Below are positions 21,085 to 32,672 of a stretch of DNA of 64,000 nucleotides, in pieces. The stretch covers positions 2,290,647 to 2,354,646 of the forward strand of contig NC_049996.1 in NCBI RefSeq assembly GCF_000003815.2, written 5' to 3'. The stretch comes from Branchiostoma floridae. Its lineage: Eukaryota; Chordata; Leptocardii; Amphioxiformes; Branchiostomatidae. The notes under the pieces are model-generated. The model was given only the letters and a program-made list of their open reading frames with translations, was not told where the DNA came from and did no database searches. The first letter of the stretch is position 1. Each line of letters opens with the position of its first letter. The position numbers and the translations under genes were made by a program.

Positions 21085-22809
21085 GATCAAGAAAAGTACA
21101 ATATACTTGTGTTCATCCCAGAGTAGCCTTGTTCTTGACCTTTTTTGTGGTCTTGTTTCTAGATAAATTTTCAATATGCATGACACAGTCCTGCAGCTAC
21201 GTATCCTGTGTATTAAAGGGGCATTCCACTTCACACGGGAGTGTTATTTTCCGATAGATATTAATTTTAGGAAGTAATAAATGCATACGTCTTCACAATA
21301 TATGATAAAGTACCCAATTGCTTCACGTGCCTCAAAAGCATTCAGTCTTCTACCAAACTCTCCAAGTACCCTCTAATTGAATTAATCCTATGGCTGAATA
21401 CAATGCAAAACTTTTAGGTGAGGTTACAAAGCTAATTTCAGGATTGCTAAGAAATCTCGCCTTGTTATGTGTTCTTTGCTATCTTATGAGCAATTTGCAT
21501 CCAAAAATGCACGATAAACAAAGTGTCTATGCGTATAGGGAATGCATGTGTAGGGTCTGCATGGGTTTACTGAGTGTCATATTGTTTTCCAAAACACATA
21601 TCGCGCAAATTATCCCAAGGTGAAATCCACAAAATTTGGCTGATTATACTATTCATTGACACATTATCTATTGGAAAACACCACCCCCTTTTGGAGTAGA
21701 ATGCCCCTTTAAACGGTGTCACATATGTGGTGCCCTGGTAACCCCCATGCAGAGCCTTTTTCATTGTGTACGACATACTAGATATACGCTGTGAATTTTA
21801 GTAAGGTATCTTCTAAATGACGAAAAAGAGCAAAAGATTTGTAAAAAAATGTGTGAAATCAAGGTAATTCATTTTCAGGTATCCTTATAACCCCCATGTA
21901 GAGCACAAATTAACATTTCCAATCAATTATGATATTTTTCACAGTTAAGTATGATTTATAAGATGACAGGAGCAAAATCACGCGTCAGAGAACTTGACTG
22001 AGACTCTGCTGTTTTGGCTTGAAACATGACAGAGTACACCCTTAGCAACGGCCTTAGCAACAGTTTTGCTAACGATTCTGAAAGAAATGACGTAAAAAAA
22101 CACATTTCCGCATCTGTTACATGTTAAACATTTTAACACGATTCCTTGTACTCCTACTGATGTAATCAGAGTAAAATACTACAGAAAAGTAAGTTCTTTG
22201 CATCAGTTTTGTTGTGGAGTACGATCTGAAACCTCCTCAACAACAGCCTTAGCAACGGCCTTAGCAACGATATTGTCACTATAAGCTGGCAGATGTGTCA
22301 TTCTTCACACATTCATATCTCCGGATTTCATTGATGGATTTCGATCATTTAAAGCTTAATATGCAGAGAAAGATACGTACGGTAAGTCTAACTCATCAGG
22401 CAAGGCCCCATAGGTAATGTGACTAAATGAAAGATATTGGAAAGTAAAGTATATATTTTTCACCAGAAAATCACCAAAAAATATGATTTTAGGCAGTCAT
22501 AATTTCGTGTTGAATCACAATATCAAAAATCAATTGATATTTTTATGATCCTCTTAGCAGGTTCTACCAGCCTGTGAATTTTCGTGGAAAAATATTGATG
22601 TTAAATTTTTTGCCCCTCCCCCTTGTTGAAGACACGAAATTTCCAGATCATTTAGGTGGTGATAGGTTTGAAGGGTGATAGCCGGTAGAAAGCTACCATA
22701 CCAGAATGGCTATCACATCAAAATATATGCCACAGGCCTTCTACTATTCAAAAATAACAAGGAGAATTTGCCACCTCGGAGGTACCGATTTTTCCTCTGG
22801 CCCATGGAC
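21085..22809 (-). repeat. Right arm of the foldback element
   Basis: Reverse complement of 16624-17840, interrupted by the 21217-21708 insertion. Confidence 0.85.
21217..21708. mobile_element. 492-bp TTAA-flanked MITE inserted in the right foldback arm
   Basis: Termini AGGGGCATTCCACTTC and GGAGTAGAATGCCCCT are inverted repeats (14 of 16). Both ends abut TTAA (21213-21216 and 21709-21712). The left foldback arm lacks this segment at the equivalent place (near 17710), so it is an insertion younger than the element. A TTAA duplication is the hallmark of the piggyBac superfamily. No transposase. Confidence 0.8.
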
Positions 22810-23483
22810 TAATAACAATAACTGATGATTAAGCTGATGAGTAAAAGCGAAACAAAAGAATTAACAAGTTCCATAATATTTTTGCATAATATACATGACT
22901 GTAGCAACCTGTTGAAACTAATTCTAGCCAAGCAAAATTTTTGTACTATAGTACTAGTAGCTGAAAATATTTGTCGCTGTGCTGATACTTATGAAATATT
23001 ACACTTTCTACTGTACTCAATCCAAAGAACATTTGGCTACAAATATGAATTCAAGACAATAAAACACTTGACAACCAAGACACAGAGTTTGAACTTTGAG
23101 ACAAAATAGATCTATTCTTCAATGTTGTCTTAACAGATTGGACAACTAAAAACCCCTTTGTAACATCATTCATTATAAAAAAAACCATTGTAATCATAGT
23201 GACAACAATCCTTGGCAGATTAAAACAAAGGCTAAATTGGGAGTCATTATGTCTATTTCATCTATGCCTGATTTAGTTTGAAACTATTTCTTACCTTAGT
23301 CATGGTTCTGCACAACTGGTCTGTAATATACTGTTCTGAAAACAACAAATAAATGTAGGTTCTTAAAAAGAATGTACCTAGTAAAAGTAATACAGCAACA
23401 CATTCTAAAGGGAGACAATGAAGCAGCAGAACTATTCAGGGCCGTATTTGTAAAAACCCAAATGGCTTTGATACATTTGTAGA

Positions 23484-23905
23484 AATCGTGACCGCTATCG
23501 CTGTCGCCACAAAAGCTTTAGAGCCCTTTGGCAAGGACGATAGGCGGTACTTGAACACCACTGTTACTCTACTCCCCCTTTTCTTTTCAAGATTCGTCCT
23601 CGAATCTCCGAGATCGATATCCCTGTGTGGCACATCTTAGCCTGTTACTCACAGTGTGGCACATCCGCTAGCCTGTTACTCACTGTGTGGCACATTTCTA
23701 GCCTGTTACTCACAGGGCCGGCGTGGGAACCAATGTAGAAATTGAGAGGGGCGAGTAACAACAGAAAGAAACAAACATGCCGACACCGGGGATCGAACCT
23801 GGGGCAGCGGATTACAAATCGTGACCGCTATCGCTGTCGCCACAAAAGCTCTAGAGCCCTTGGGCAAGGACGATAGGCAGTACTTGAACACCACTGTTAC
23901 ACATT
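23484..23905. repeat. Direct repeat pair with a tRNA-like segment and a 33-bp tandem
   Basis: A block of about 88 bases (AATCGTGACCGCTATCGCTG through ACACCACTGTTAC) occurs at 23484 and 23817. Between them, about 33 bases (TGTGGCACAT, TAGCCTGTTACTCAC) repeat three times at 23617-23720. A tRNA-like B box (GGTTCGATCCC, minus) lies near 23785-23800, so a tRNA-derived SINE is probably part of this. Confidence 0.6.
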
Positions 23906-23910
23906 AACGA

Positions 23911-23965
23911 AAGTTAGACATCCAGGCGATAAGATACACAAGATAATGGTTACTCAAGCAATTGC
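23911..23965 (+). repeat. Short Penelope-like terminal fragment
   Basis: GTTAGACATCCAGGCGATAA and GGTTACTCAAGCAA match the segment next to the hammerhead motifs at 10 kb and 33 kb. The ribozyme itself is not present. Confidence 0.55.
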
Positions 23966-25800
23966 AACTTCCAAATTTTATCCAGTTGTTTCATCTTGCT
24001 CACCCTGTCCTTGGTGCTAATTGGTCCCCAAAGGTCTGGTCTGAAAACAAACAAACGTGGGAACACCTTGTATGTACAATCTCCAAGCAGATCTTTCTGG
24101 AATGGCAAGATAGTATACGGGCTGCAACAGTACCCCTTGGCCAATGACGCTGTACGGTGTTGGCCAATGGATAATGTTTCCACTTGTCGTTACTATCTTG
24201 CTAACCAAAATATCTAGCCCAGGAGATAACTAGTAGGTCAACATGGTTAAAAGAAGATTTTACAGGGTTTCCAATGTCTCCAAGCAGAAGTATCAGCTGG
24301 ATGAAGAAAAAGAGAAGAATTGGGGCAAATAGGGACAAAGAAGTTGCCATGGGCTTTCAGTCTTTTGCAGTCTATTCAGTTCACTCCTAGGCCAATTAAC
24401 TTCTCCTAGGCTTTTATTCCTAACTTGGAAAAAGTCCCCTATACTATTTGACCAGGCAGGAGTCTGGTAGGGACTAGGTTGCCACCATTTTGGTTATAAT
24501 TTGAGGTCACTGAGATGACATTTTTGTGATTGTTATAGTGAATAGGGGTCATGTGATCCGCCTTAAGTCCGATCGTTGACACCATGGTTGCCATGTTGTG
24601 TAACAAAAGTTCCCCGGTTAGAGTTACACAACTTACACAACTGCGTCCCTTTAACTGACAAACTGAGCTGTTCATACTACGCTAGGTAGTACTATCCGCA
24701 AGAGTTTATGCCCAATTACAAGTGATTGATGTTGTTTTTTACAAGCAGGGTACGCTATCTTGCCATCAGCAGATTAGATAACTAATTGATATTCAAATTA
24801 GTAGGTAAAAGCACAAATGGATATGTAAATTAATCCTTTGTCTTCCACCTGCTTTTTGTTTGCAAGTGCATCACTGTGTCATCAACTGTACGATTGTTTG
24901 TATCACACTCACAGACTTCATGGCATATGTTAACAGGACGTAACAAAATCTAATAATAAGGACAGTATCTAGGTTATGTCAAAAATCTGTATATGATCAT
25001 GTACCAATATGTAGCATGAACAACTAAGGAAACAGAAATTGGTTTAAAATTGGTAAAAAAACATCAACAACTAATTATTTCAAAAGAGCATTACACTGAA
25101 ACTATACTAGAAGTAGAACAACACTTGACGTGTTTATTTTAATACAGGTAGCGGAGGGTGGGTCAAACATGTAAATGTTTATTTAGTTATGTCAACTTTT
25201 AAGGTACAATAATGTTTGCTTTGCTAAGTTACAGAAAGAAATTGCGAGATCTTGACCAAATTATGTTAATTATCTTACTCATTTCTCGAGCAAAATTAAT
25301 ATATCTAAAAGGCCTACCCAAAATGAGACATAAAAGATCTTTCCTAGTGACTCTAGGCCGAAATTTTTGACAAAGAACGACACAAAAAAACATGAAATCA
25401 ACACGGTAATTTGTAAACAAAATTAACCTAAAATTCGAACATGTTCGACTGTACTTTAGCAACAGAATATGACAATTGAAAGAAACTATACTGCTTCTAC
25501 GTCTCTTTTATAACCTAAAAAGTAAACTGTCATCAAGTAGATACATGACTGATGTTCTTATTTTCTTTTTAAAAGAATTTTCCAGATTTATGTCATCATC
25601 ACCTTGGTCGGAAGCCGGAAGTGGGGGAGGGGGGTGTGGAGGAATTTTCTCATTTCAAACCCCAAAATAACATCTAACCCAGGAAAAATTGACATCCCAC
25701 TATAGATCTAGATTTTATATGCTTTAAGAAATACTGAATGATCATTTTCAAGGGACTTACCTTTAAAATTGGGTGGTAAATATTTGCAGTACCAAGTTTG
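23966..25800. other. Intergenic sequence, no gene
   Basis: AT-rich. Frames are short and have no domain. A G-rich patch lies at 25620-25645. Confidence 0.4.
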
Positions 25801-25830
25801 GCGCGTACGCAGCGAAATCTGACCCGAAGC

Positions 25831-25855
25831 GATCAGAGGTCATGACCTCCTGATC
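25831..25855. promoter_or_regulatory. Nuclear-receptor-type palindrome AGGTCATGACCT inside a larger dyad
   Basis: AGGTCATGACCT (25837-25848) is a perfect inverted repeat of the AGGTCA half-site with zero spacing, the classic palindromic thyroid/retinoid response form. GATCAG and CTGATC extend the dyad. It sits in a CpG-rich block (25800-25910) about 0.5 kb upstream of the candidate DNAJC10-like promoter. Function is inferred. Confidence 0.45.
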
Positions 25856-26319
25856 TCGCCTTGAGCGAGATTTCAGCGGCGAGATTTGGCGAGACTATCA
25901 TGCCGTCTTTGGCTTTTCCGATATATTCTAATAAGTATGCAAATATTTCTAGTCAAGGACTCGGAGAGTTTTGTATTTTATAGATATGCGCAAATCGTAT
26001 GACATTTTTAATATTGAGTAACATTCATACACATATAAAGCTAGAGACGAAAGAAAAATCTACAAATTGAGGGAAGAAACTTTAGATTTTGGGAGAATCA
26101 TGAAAATGCTAAAAATGTATGGAGAAAGCTAGAGATAAACGGAGAATGCAGGGAACAGATTGAATTAAGGATAATAATGAAATCGATGGATAGAAATATC
26201 TACAGACAAACCAATGAAAAACGGAGAAAGTGGTAGAATGGAGAAATTCGCATATATTTGAATAATCAAAGTTTGCATATATCGGAAAATTCAATGGTCC
26301 TCTAATCGACTGACACGTC

Positions 26320-26416
26320 ATTCATTACGCATGCGTGAAAAGTGTTTTAAAAGTTCCGGGGTTCGGACCACAAGTGCCGGTGTTTTGGCGCACAAAAGTG
26401 GATTTCTTCCCTTTCG
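26320..26416 (+). promoter_or_regulatory. CpG-rich block with good donor: candidate promoter and 5' noncoding exon of the DNAJC10-like gene
   Basis: This unique-looking CpG-rich stretch contains ACGCATGCGT, an NRF1-type palindrome (near 26326-26335), then TTCCGGGGTTCGG, and ends in CTTTCG|GTGAGTAT, a strong plus-strand donor (GT at 26417-26418). The next good acceptor in a plausible context is the one at 30858 that opens the J-domain exon. The first exon of that gene has 27 bases of 5' UTR directly after its acceptor, so an upstream noncoding exon must exist. The pairing of these two sites is inferred. Confidence 0.5.
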
Positions 26417-26869
26417 GTGAGTATTCCAACATCTTTTCCTCAGAATTTGCAAGAATACATTATGATCTCTAAGTGGCATTCGTAGACTGCTCAATAGGCA
26501 GCGGGAAAAGGGAGAAAATAAGGCTGATTTTATCGCGTTTTGGCGCCGGCGTCAAAATCGCGTGTGAGCATTTGACCAGATCAGACGACAAAAATCTTGC
26601 TCAGGCAACCGAACATGTCAGGTTCAAAAACAAGCTTTTAAAATCAATTCCTTCCAATGTCAGGGTTTCAAAATAATACAATTTTGTCAGAAAATATTAT
26701 CCATTGCTTTGGATACAATATTGTTTTTCAGGGCGCATTTTTGAGCCGGATATTCCGTGAGTTTGTTTTCTCTCCCTGAAAAAAAATCGTCTGCAAATAA
26801 AGTTGTCAAAACTGTCCGATAGAAATAATTTCAGGCGCTAGATATACTTTATCTATTATTATATTTCAG

Positions 26870-26941
26870 CCATACCATATATGGTATGGTGAAATATATT
26901 GTATTCGTAATGTTTCTTTCTTTCTTTCTTTCTTTCTTTCT
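26870..26941. repeat. 20-bp perfect palindrome followed by a (TTTC)n microsatellite
   Basis: CCATACCATATATGGTATGG (26870-26889) is self-complementary, and the flanks TATTTCA/TGAAATA extend it with one base offset. A TTTC run follows at about 26910-26941. Possibly the end of a repeat that continues to about 27260. Confidence 0.65.
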
Positions 26942-27279
26942 CCTGTCAAATCTTCAAAGCGATTCATCTCCGTCGTTCCGTGACCGAATGACCTGAAATT
27001 TGGCACAAGGGTAGAGTGGGTCAATACCGAGGTGCTGTTTTCTCATTTTTTTGATATCTGCCTCTAAAATGATTTTATTGAAGTTTAAAGGTCATGTTTT
27101 GACCAAAACGGTATATTGTGGCCCCCTGTTCCCTTGAATTACAATGGAATGACCTTAAATTTGGTGTAGATAGGCATTAGATAGTTGGTAAAATGATCCA
27201 AGTAAAATTTTGGGCATAAACTACTTTAAAATGCTTAACTTCAGCGCTTTTCTGAGGGGAAATTGGTTTTCTTTCGGCT

Positions 27280-27480
27280 TCCTGCCGTGAACTCCAGTGA
27301 CCCCAGAGCCCACACGTGCCAGGTGCCAGCGGTCTGGGGAGAGCGAGAGATAATTACTTTATGGACGCCAGCCAATCAGCGACGAGAAAGGCGAATGCTA
27401 GTTAATATTCATAAGCGGGGCCTTGCAATCCCGTATATACACAAACAGATGCATATTACAGCCTTACAGTGGCCATATGG
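27280..27480. promoter_or_regulatory. Promoter-like block with CCAAT and TTAATATTCATAAGC motifs
   Basis: CAGCCAATCAGCG (near 27370) is followed 30 bases on by TTAATATTCATAAGCG. The block is GC-richer than its surroundings and shares both motifs with 5440-5780. It could serve the plus-strand gene or belong to an interspersed element. Confidence 0.35.
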
Positions 27481-30459
27481 TCCCCTTTGCCGGGTTTGAA
27501 ATTGTAGTTTGCGAGGATTTGGAGTTCAGACAGGGTCATTTGAGCGGTAGCGGACGGTACGCGTGCATTGAACGGTTAGTGTCGATGAATTTACCAACAT
27601 TCCGCATGGCACTATCAATCATTTTCGGCAGATTTGGACAGGGAAAATTGGACGGCTTGCGTTTAGTTTTGATACGTAAGTTTGACAGTGGCGAGAATGC
27701 ATGTATTTTTCCCCGAACAAATGTAGGTACTTCTAGTGTTGTTGTTGTTCTTTTTTGACGTAAACTTTGTACATTCAAATTGTAAGTAACTTTAAACTGC
27801 CAGAGTTTGAGCCCAATAAAACACTCTCAATACCAGAGTATCACCACTGACCTCCGAAAAGAAACCCCCGAACAAAGTAGAAACACCTATCCTCCAGGTC
27901 TCGCACGCTACGAGCAGGAAATTATAACACTCAGACAAGATTACGTCCGATGGCTGATTGCATACAAAGTAAAACAATTTAACAGTGGTATGCAGGGGCA
28001 TATACTTAACAAAGAATTCGAAGGAAAATGAAATATATAGATAAAGCCAAATCAAGTTAACTTGTTCGTCCTGGGATTTTTCAGAAAAGAAATGAAGCGA
28101 CAGGGTGGTGAAATTCTTGTAAAATTTCGAGACGTCTCCGTTTATGTAATGGCTCATACAAAACAAGAAGAAGATTGAAGTTTTTAGCTTGAAAAAAACA
28201 ACAACACTCCTACTACACAGTACCTGCACCTGACAATTATTAAAACGTATGCCCTACTTGCTTAAAAAAAAGTTCACTGCAATAATAAATGCACCCACAT
28301 CACAAGGAGATTATGACGGTACTTAGACCTAGTTATCGAAGTGGAAATTGTTGAATGGCGTCATGTAATTTCATGACGAAAATCTTCTGAATGGAAGATG
28401 CGTTTTTTTTCACTCTCGGAAAAATAGGAGCTGCCGCAATTCTAAAAACCAATCAGTTATGCATAGGCGTTCCTGTGGAAGATTATATTCTTCCATATGG
28501 GCCCGGGGCATATTGGGCAAGCTCTGTTTTGACATGGAATCAATTCACAATATTAGTTCTCTTTTGGGGATAACTTACATTAAATATTGCATTTTTGCGC
28601 AGGGGTGACTTGGAACAGTCCAATGTTGCGTGGGAATGGGTATGGCTGAAATATGCTGTATTTGCACCCAAGCAAATGTCGGCCTTTCTAGTTTCCGTGC
28701 AATGATTTGACTGTCTTGGTGACTCTATCGTCCTTTGCTTTTTCACGATGTATTGCCCTGGTACAAAAATCAATTAAAGAACGCCCATTTTATTGACACC
28801 GAAATTAATACCGCAATTTGTTCTGCTACAAGAGCGTCCTTCATAAAATATGTCTGCGTTGTAATTAGTCTGTCGAGGAAAATTATTTTACAGATCATAA
28901 CATCTATAATATTTCACAAGACGAAGCAGTCGTGGGAACTTGTTTTAAACTCAAAACGGGACGGTAGTATATGTATTTTTAAACCTAGAAATTGAAAGTA
29001 GGTCACCACACCAATCATGAAAAATGTGTGTTATTTCAAGACACACATTTACCATTGATTGCTATGTACTGCAGCGACATAAATAAATGAATGGCTATTA
29101 CCACTTGCACCTTTATGAACGAAAAGCTATTAGAATCTCGGTAAAAAGACATTTCTAGGTAAGAAAATCCCAAACAATTTTCTCATAATGCGTCCGCTGT
29201 GCCTATACCTATCTAATTCAATACCAAACTGATGGCTGTGATAGTAGAACACATTCATTTTTCGCCAAGCTCTCTGGAGGGGAAAAACATATTGTTCTAT
29301 TCTGGTCGGTGTTCAATGACCAAGAACGGGTTCTCGGAAATACAGTCCCAGCGAGACTCGGTATTGAATATGATCGCGCTGTGGTACTTATGGGATTTTG
29401 TGTGAAAGATAAAACTCTACTTCTCCAACTTCAAGGCCAAGCAATATTGATCATGTTCTTTTTTATATGTAGTCATAATTTTGACTTTGAACTTGCCATA
29501 TTCTTAATGCGTGATAGTTGCGTTTAAAAGGTACCAAGTAACTGTAGACACTGGAAATCACTATCAGATTAAGAACATACAGTAAAATTAAGAAATTATG
29601 ATTTAAAAGTCTAAGAAGTGGGGAAATTACCATATTATCCTATTCTTGTTATTGAATGCCTAGAAGAGGCACCCAATAGAAGACAATTGGTCATCTTTAT
29701 TATTGAAATCACCAAGAAATCACTAAAAAAGCACATAAAATAGGAAGTGGGAATTGGCCCTTTATTGCCTCTTTACTGCACAATTGTGCAGGCCATATTT
29801 TAAAACATGGCATATTGCCGTGTCACATTTCAGTGATCTGTCAATTTATAGCTTTTTTTCTATATGGTCAATAGTTGAAATCGCTAGCTGCAAATAAAAC
29901 GTACTGACCTGAAAGGAGACAATTGTTTACACACAATTTGATGCTACTGTGAAGGTTATACTAGTAGGGGGATGCCACGTATACCTGGGGTATAATTACA
30001 TTGTGTACCTATTGTTATGTAAGTCAGCTCAGAATGTCATTGAAAATGAAAGCTCTCAAATTACTGGGATTTCTATGAATCAGTATGATGAATGGAAGGG
30101 GATGAATGATAAGTTATGGTTGGTTGAGTAATCATAACTGGAAATGCAACATTTTTCTACATGGCCTAACACAGAAATTGTTTTTCAGGCAAGCGATGAC
30201 AGCTGGTTCTATAAACAATACAGCTTGTCACACTTGGTGCATTTCTAACACATTGTTTTACAGTGAAGTGCTACACAATATTTAAAGGAGCTCATACATA
30301 TGCATGTATTTGATGACAGTGATTTCTACCAGATTACATTACTTTGCTCTAGATGTGTCAGGTAAATTTACATGTATATTGGAAGCCACTCTCAAGATGA
30401 AATTATGATCTGATTTGTTTGTATTACATGCCTGGAAAACTGCCTCATGATATAATGTA
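27481..30459. other. Probable first intron of the DNAJC10-like gene, no coding evidence
   Basis: Open frames up to 145 codons occur (27792-28229 minus) but have biased hydrophobic composition and no domain. No accepted gene or bounded element. Confidence 0.4.
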
Positions 30460-30800
30460 CCAGGTTTGTACTGAGAATTATAAGGTGTATAATCCGATAT
30501 CCAGGCAGATGTGTTTGATCCACACACTCGGAAGAACACCCTACTCTTTTTGATAAGAGTGGTGAGTTTTTTAACATGCTCGAAGTGTGGCTCTCCTTAG
30601 ATATAGGGCCTCCATTTAACATCCTAACACTCTTAGACGAAGCTACTTACTCATTCATACCTGATTTGAGTGAGGAAATTGGTGTAAAGCACCTTTCCTA
30701 GGGGCACATCTTTGAAGTTTGAGACCTGTCAGGGATTCAAACCCAGTACCTCTGGATCCAAGTTCTAAGTCAACAACCTAAACCACAAGTCCACCTTTCC
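30460..30800 (-). repeat. tRNA-derived SINE, family 1, long copy (minus orientation)
   Basis: On the minus strand: a degraded head with GGGTTTGAATCCCTGACAGG (B box), then CTAGGAAAGGTGCTTTACAC, and the distal body with GGAGGCCCTATATCTAAGG. It ends only about 60 bases before the DNAJ exon acceptor. Confidence 0.7.
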
Positions 30801-30858
30801 ACCATACCGTAGTACCGTAATGATGATTTTCTAATGATGCGTTTATTGTCTTTTCTAG

Positions 30859-31080
30859 GAAGATAACACACCACAATTTTTAGCCATGGAAGTTGCAATC
30901 CTGAACCACTCCCTGAAGAGAATACTTCTGACCATTGCCTGCTGTTTGATACTGCTGTCTATCGTGAATTCTGAGGAAGATTATTACGAACTTCTGGGGG
31001 TCGAAAGAGATGCAACGAACAAGGAGATCAGGAGAGCCTTCAAGAAGTTAGCACTGGAGCAACATCCTGACAAAAATCAG
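30859..31080 (+). CDS. DNAJC10/ERdj5-like ER co-chaperone, first coding exon (5' UTR 30859-30885; CDS 30886-31080)
   Basis: The exon is bordered by acceptor TGTCTTTTCTAG and donor AATCAG|GTATGT. The ATG at 30886 gives 65 codons ending in phase 0. Residues about 11-29 are a basic then hydrophobic segment ([19 protein letters not shown]), a clear signal peptide with likely cleavage before EED. Residues 31-65 are a J domain start: [20 protein letters not shown], helix [10 protein letters not shown], and the catalytic HPD at 60-62 that stimulates Hsp70 ATPase. A signal peptide directly followed by a J domain, with FKKLA(L)xxHPDKN, is closest to DNAJC10/ERdj5, the ER-luminal disulfide reductase that works with BiP in ER-associated degradation. 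DNAJB9, DNAJB11 or DNAJC16 cannot be excluded, because helices III-IV and the thioredoxin domains are not in view. Confidence 0.85.
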
Positions 31081-31144
31081 GTATGTCAATTGTCATTTTT
31101 GATATCTTTAGGCAAACATCTTTAGAATAAATAGATGGTGGCAT

Positions 31145-31440
31145 ATGTGTAGTCAAGTGGTCTGGATTAGTAAGAAGCCGAACGGTAAATTCGAATTCCA
31201 GCTGTGTCGCTCAGCCGTCGTGCACATTACTGGAAAAGCAGTAAGTATTAGTCTATAGAATTAGAACAGGACGTTAAAGCACAATCCACTATTCATTATA
31301 CTCGTCAAAAATAGCTAGGGGAATTTTCCTTGTACATTAAAATTGTAAATATTGTACATAGTGTCTATCATCTCTGTCGCGACCAGTGGAAGAATAGCTC
31401 GTTAGTGAGTCAAACTTGCCCAAGATTACTTGCACTTTTC
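31145..31440 (+). repeat. tRNA-derived SINE, family 4 (plus orientation)
   Basis: The head GTGTAGTCAAGTGGTCTGGA runs to AAATTCGAATTCCAGCTGTG (B box). The body AACAGGACGTTAAAGC, TAGCTAGGGGAATTTTCC and CTCTGTCGCGACCAGTGGAA is shared with 41893-42470, 58440-58790 and 59925-60185. Confidence 0.75.
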
Positions 31441-31610
31441 AATCACTTTCACAAGACAGTAAAATTCCCTACAGTGATGCTAAAAATTCTGTGTACCGTA
31501 CCATTCTAGATTTGTATTCTGGTGCAGTAAACAGTAAAAGCCCAAATTGAGATTATGATGTTTCCCAAAGATGTGATTTACGGCCTTAAGTGCCGACGTG
31601 AGTTGCCGCG

Positions 31611-32130
31611 ATAATAGACGAGCTACTTAAGAAAAGCGAACACTCTGGGATCTTCAAGGCTAGCACTTTGCTTGAAATGTCCCTATTCTTGTCTCCAGGC
31701 TACATACTCTATCTATGATTGCAGAGGCCGGACTCTAACATGTGATTCTTACTATGTCTCCCAAGACGCAAACAAATGGCTCATCAGGTTGCAAGGAAGC
31801 AAGTTTTTCTTACTGCGATTTTGTTATTTATCTCAAAAATGCAATTAACATGTATGATATGTACCAAAAAATATCACATGAAGTGATCTCTATGTAGAAA
31901 ACATATATATTGATTGAAGAAATAATAGACAAGCTACTTAAGAAAAGTGAACGCTCTGGGATCTTTTGCTAGCACTCTGCTTGACGATTCCCTATTCTTG
32001 TCTCCAGGCTATAATCTATGATTGCAGAGGCCAGACTATAATATGTGATTCTTACTACGTCTCCCAAGACGCAAACAAATGGCTCATCAGGTTGCAAGGA
32101 AGCAAGTTTTCCTTACTGTGATTTGGCTAT
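31611..32130 (+). repeat. Two-copy direct duplication, 311-bp spacing
   Basis: About 200 bases from ATAATAGACGAGCTACTTAA through GGCTCATCAGGTTGCAAGGA recur starting at 31922 with few changes. No open frame. Confidence 0.75.
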
Positions 32131-32672
32131 TTATTTGAAAAACCCAATTTAGTTGATATATGATAATTTGATTATTACATACTGATAATATCAGATGAAG
32201 TGTTCTCTATATTGATTGAAGAAAGGGTATATTTCCAACTACCTTGTCAGCATTATTATTGATGCATTGGAGATAGAAAGATATCAGACTTGAAAAGTTT
32301 CCAAGGAAGATGCAATGGTTGCTGAATTGATGGAGATATGGTGATAAAAGCTCAATGTCTGGTGTGATACTGTAAATCATGTACTCTTCAGTCTTCTGAT
32401 GTTTCATGTTTTATGGCTGTAGAAACAGGGTACACTTTAATTGGGCCATTTTGGTTTTATTTCCTATGTGTATATTTTGCTTTTCATTACTTCAGAGCTA
32501 TAGTTTTTATACATACTATTAGTTGCAAGCATCGAATCATGAAAAGATGTACAATACAGTAACATGGATATAATATAGTAGACCAGGTCCGGAAATAAAA
32601 CATACCCTATTGGAGTTCAGAACTTCTTTAGTAAATGTAAGTTGGTTAGTGTCACTGTCAGCGCAGAAAAAA

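Larger units (their letters stand above)
16624..22809. mobile_element. 6.2-kb foldback DNA element with arms of about 1.2 kb
   Basis: The left arm (16624 to about 17840) is the reverse complement of the right arm (about 21085-22809) over almost its whole length. Termini are GTCCATGGGCCAG and CTGGCCCATGGAC, both flanked by TA (16622-16623 and 22810-22811). Arms share, for example, GGAGAATTTGCCACC, CCGGTAGAAAGCTACC and TGGTAACCCCCATGCAGAGC in opposite orientation. The right arm is lengthened by a 492-bp insertion. No transposase frame was found in the 3.2-kb loop. A TA duplication suggests a Tc1/mariner-type enzyme in trans, but the class is inferred. Confidence 0.85.

Noticed and set aside
27792-28229. 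145-codon minus frame
   Set aside because: Phe/Leu/Ser-rich translation of AT-rich DNA with no domain, start context or splice support.
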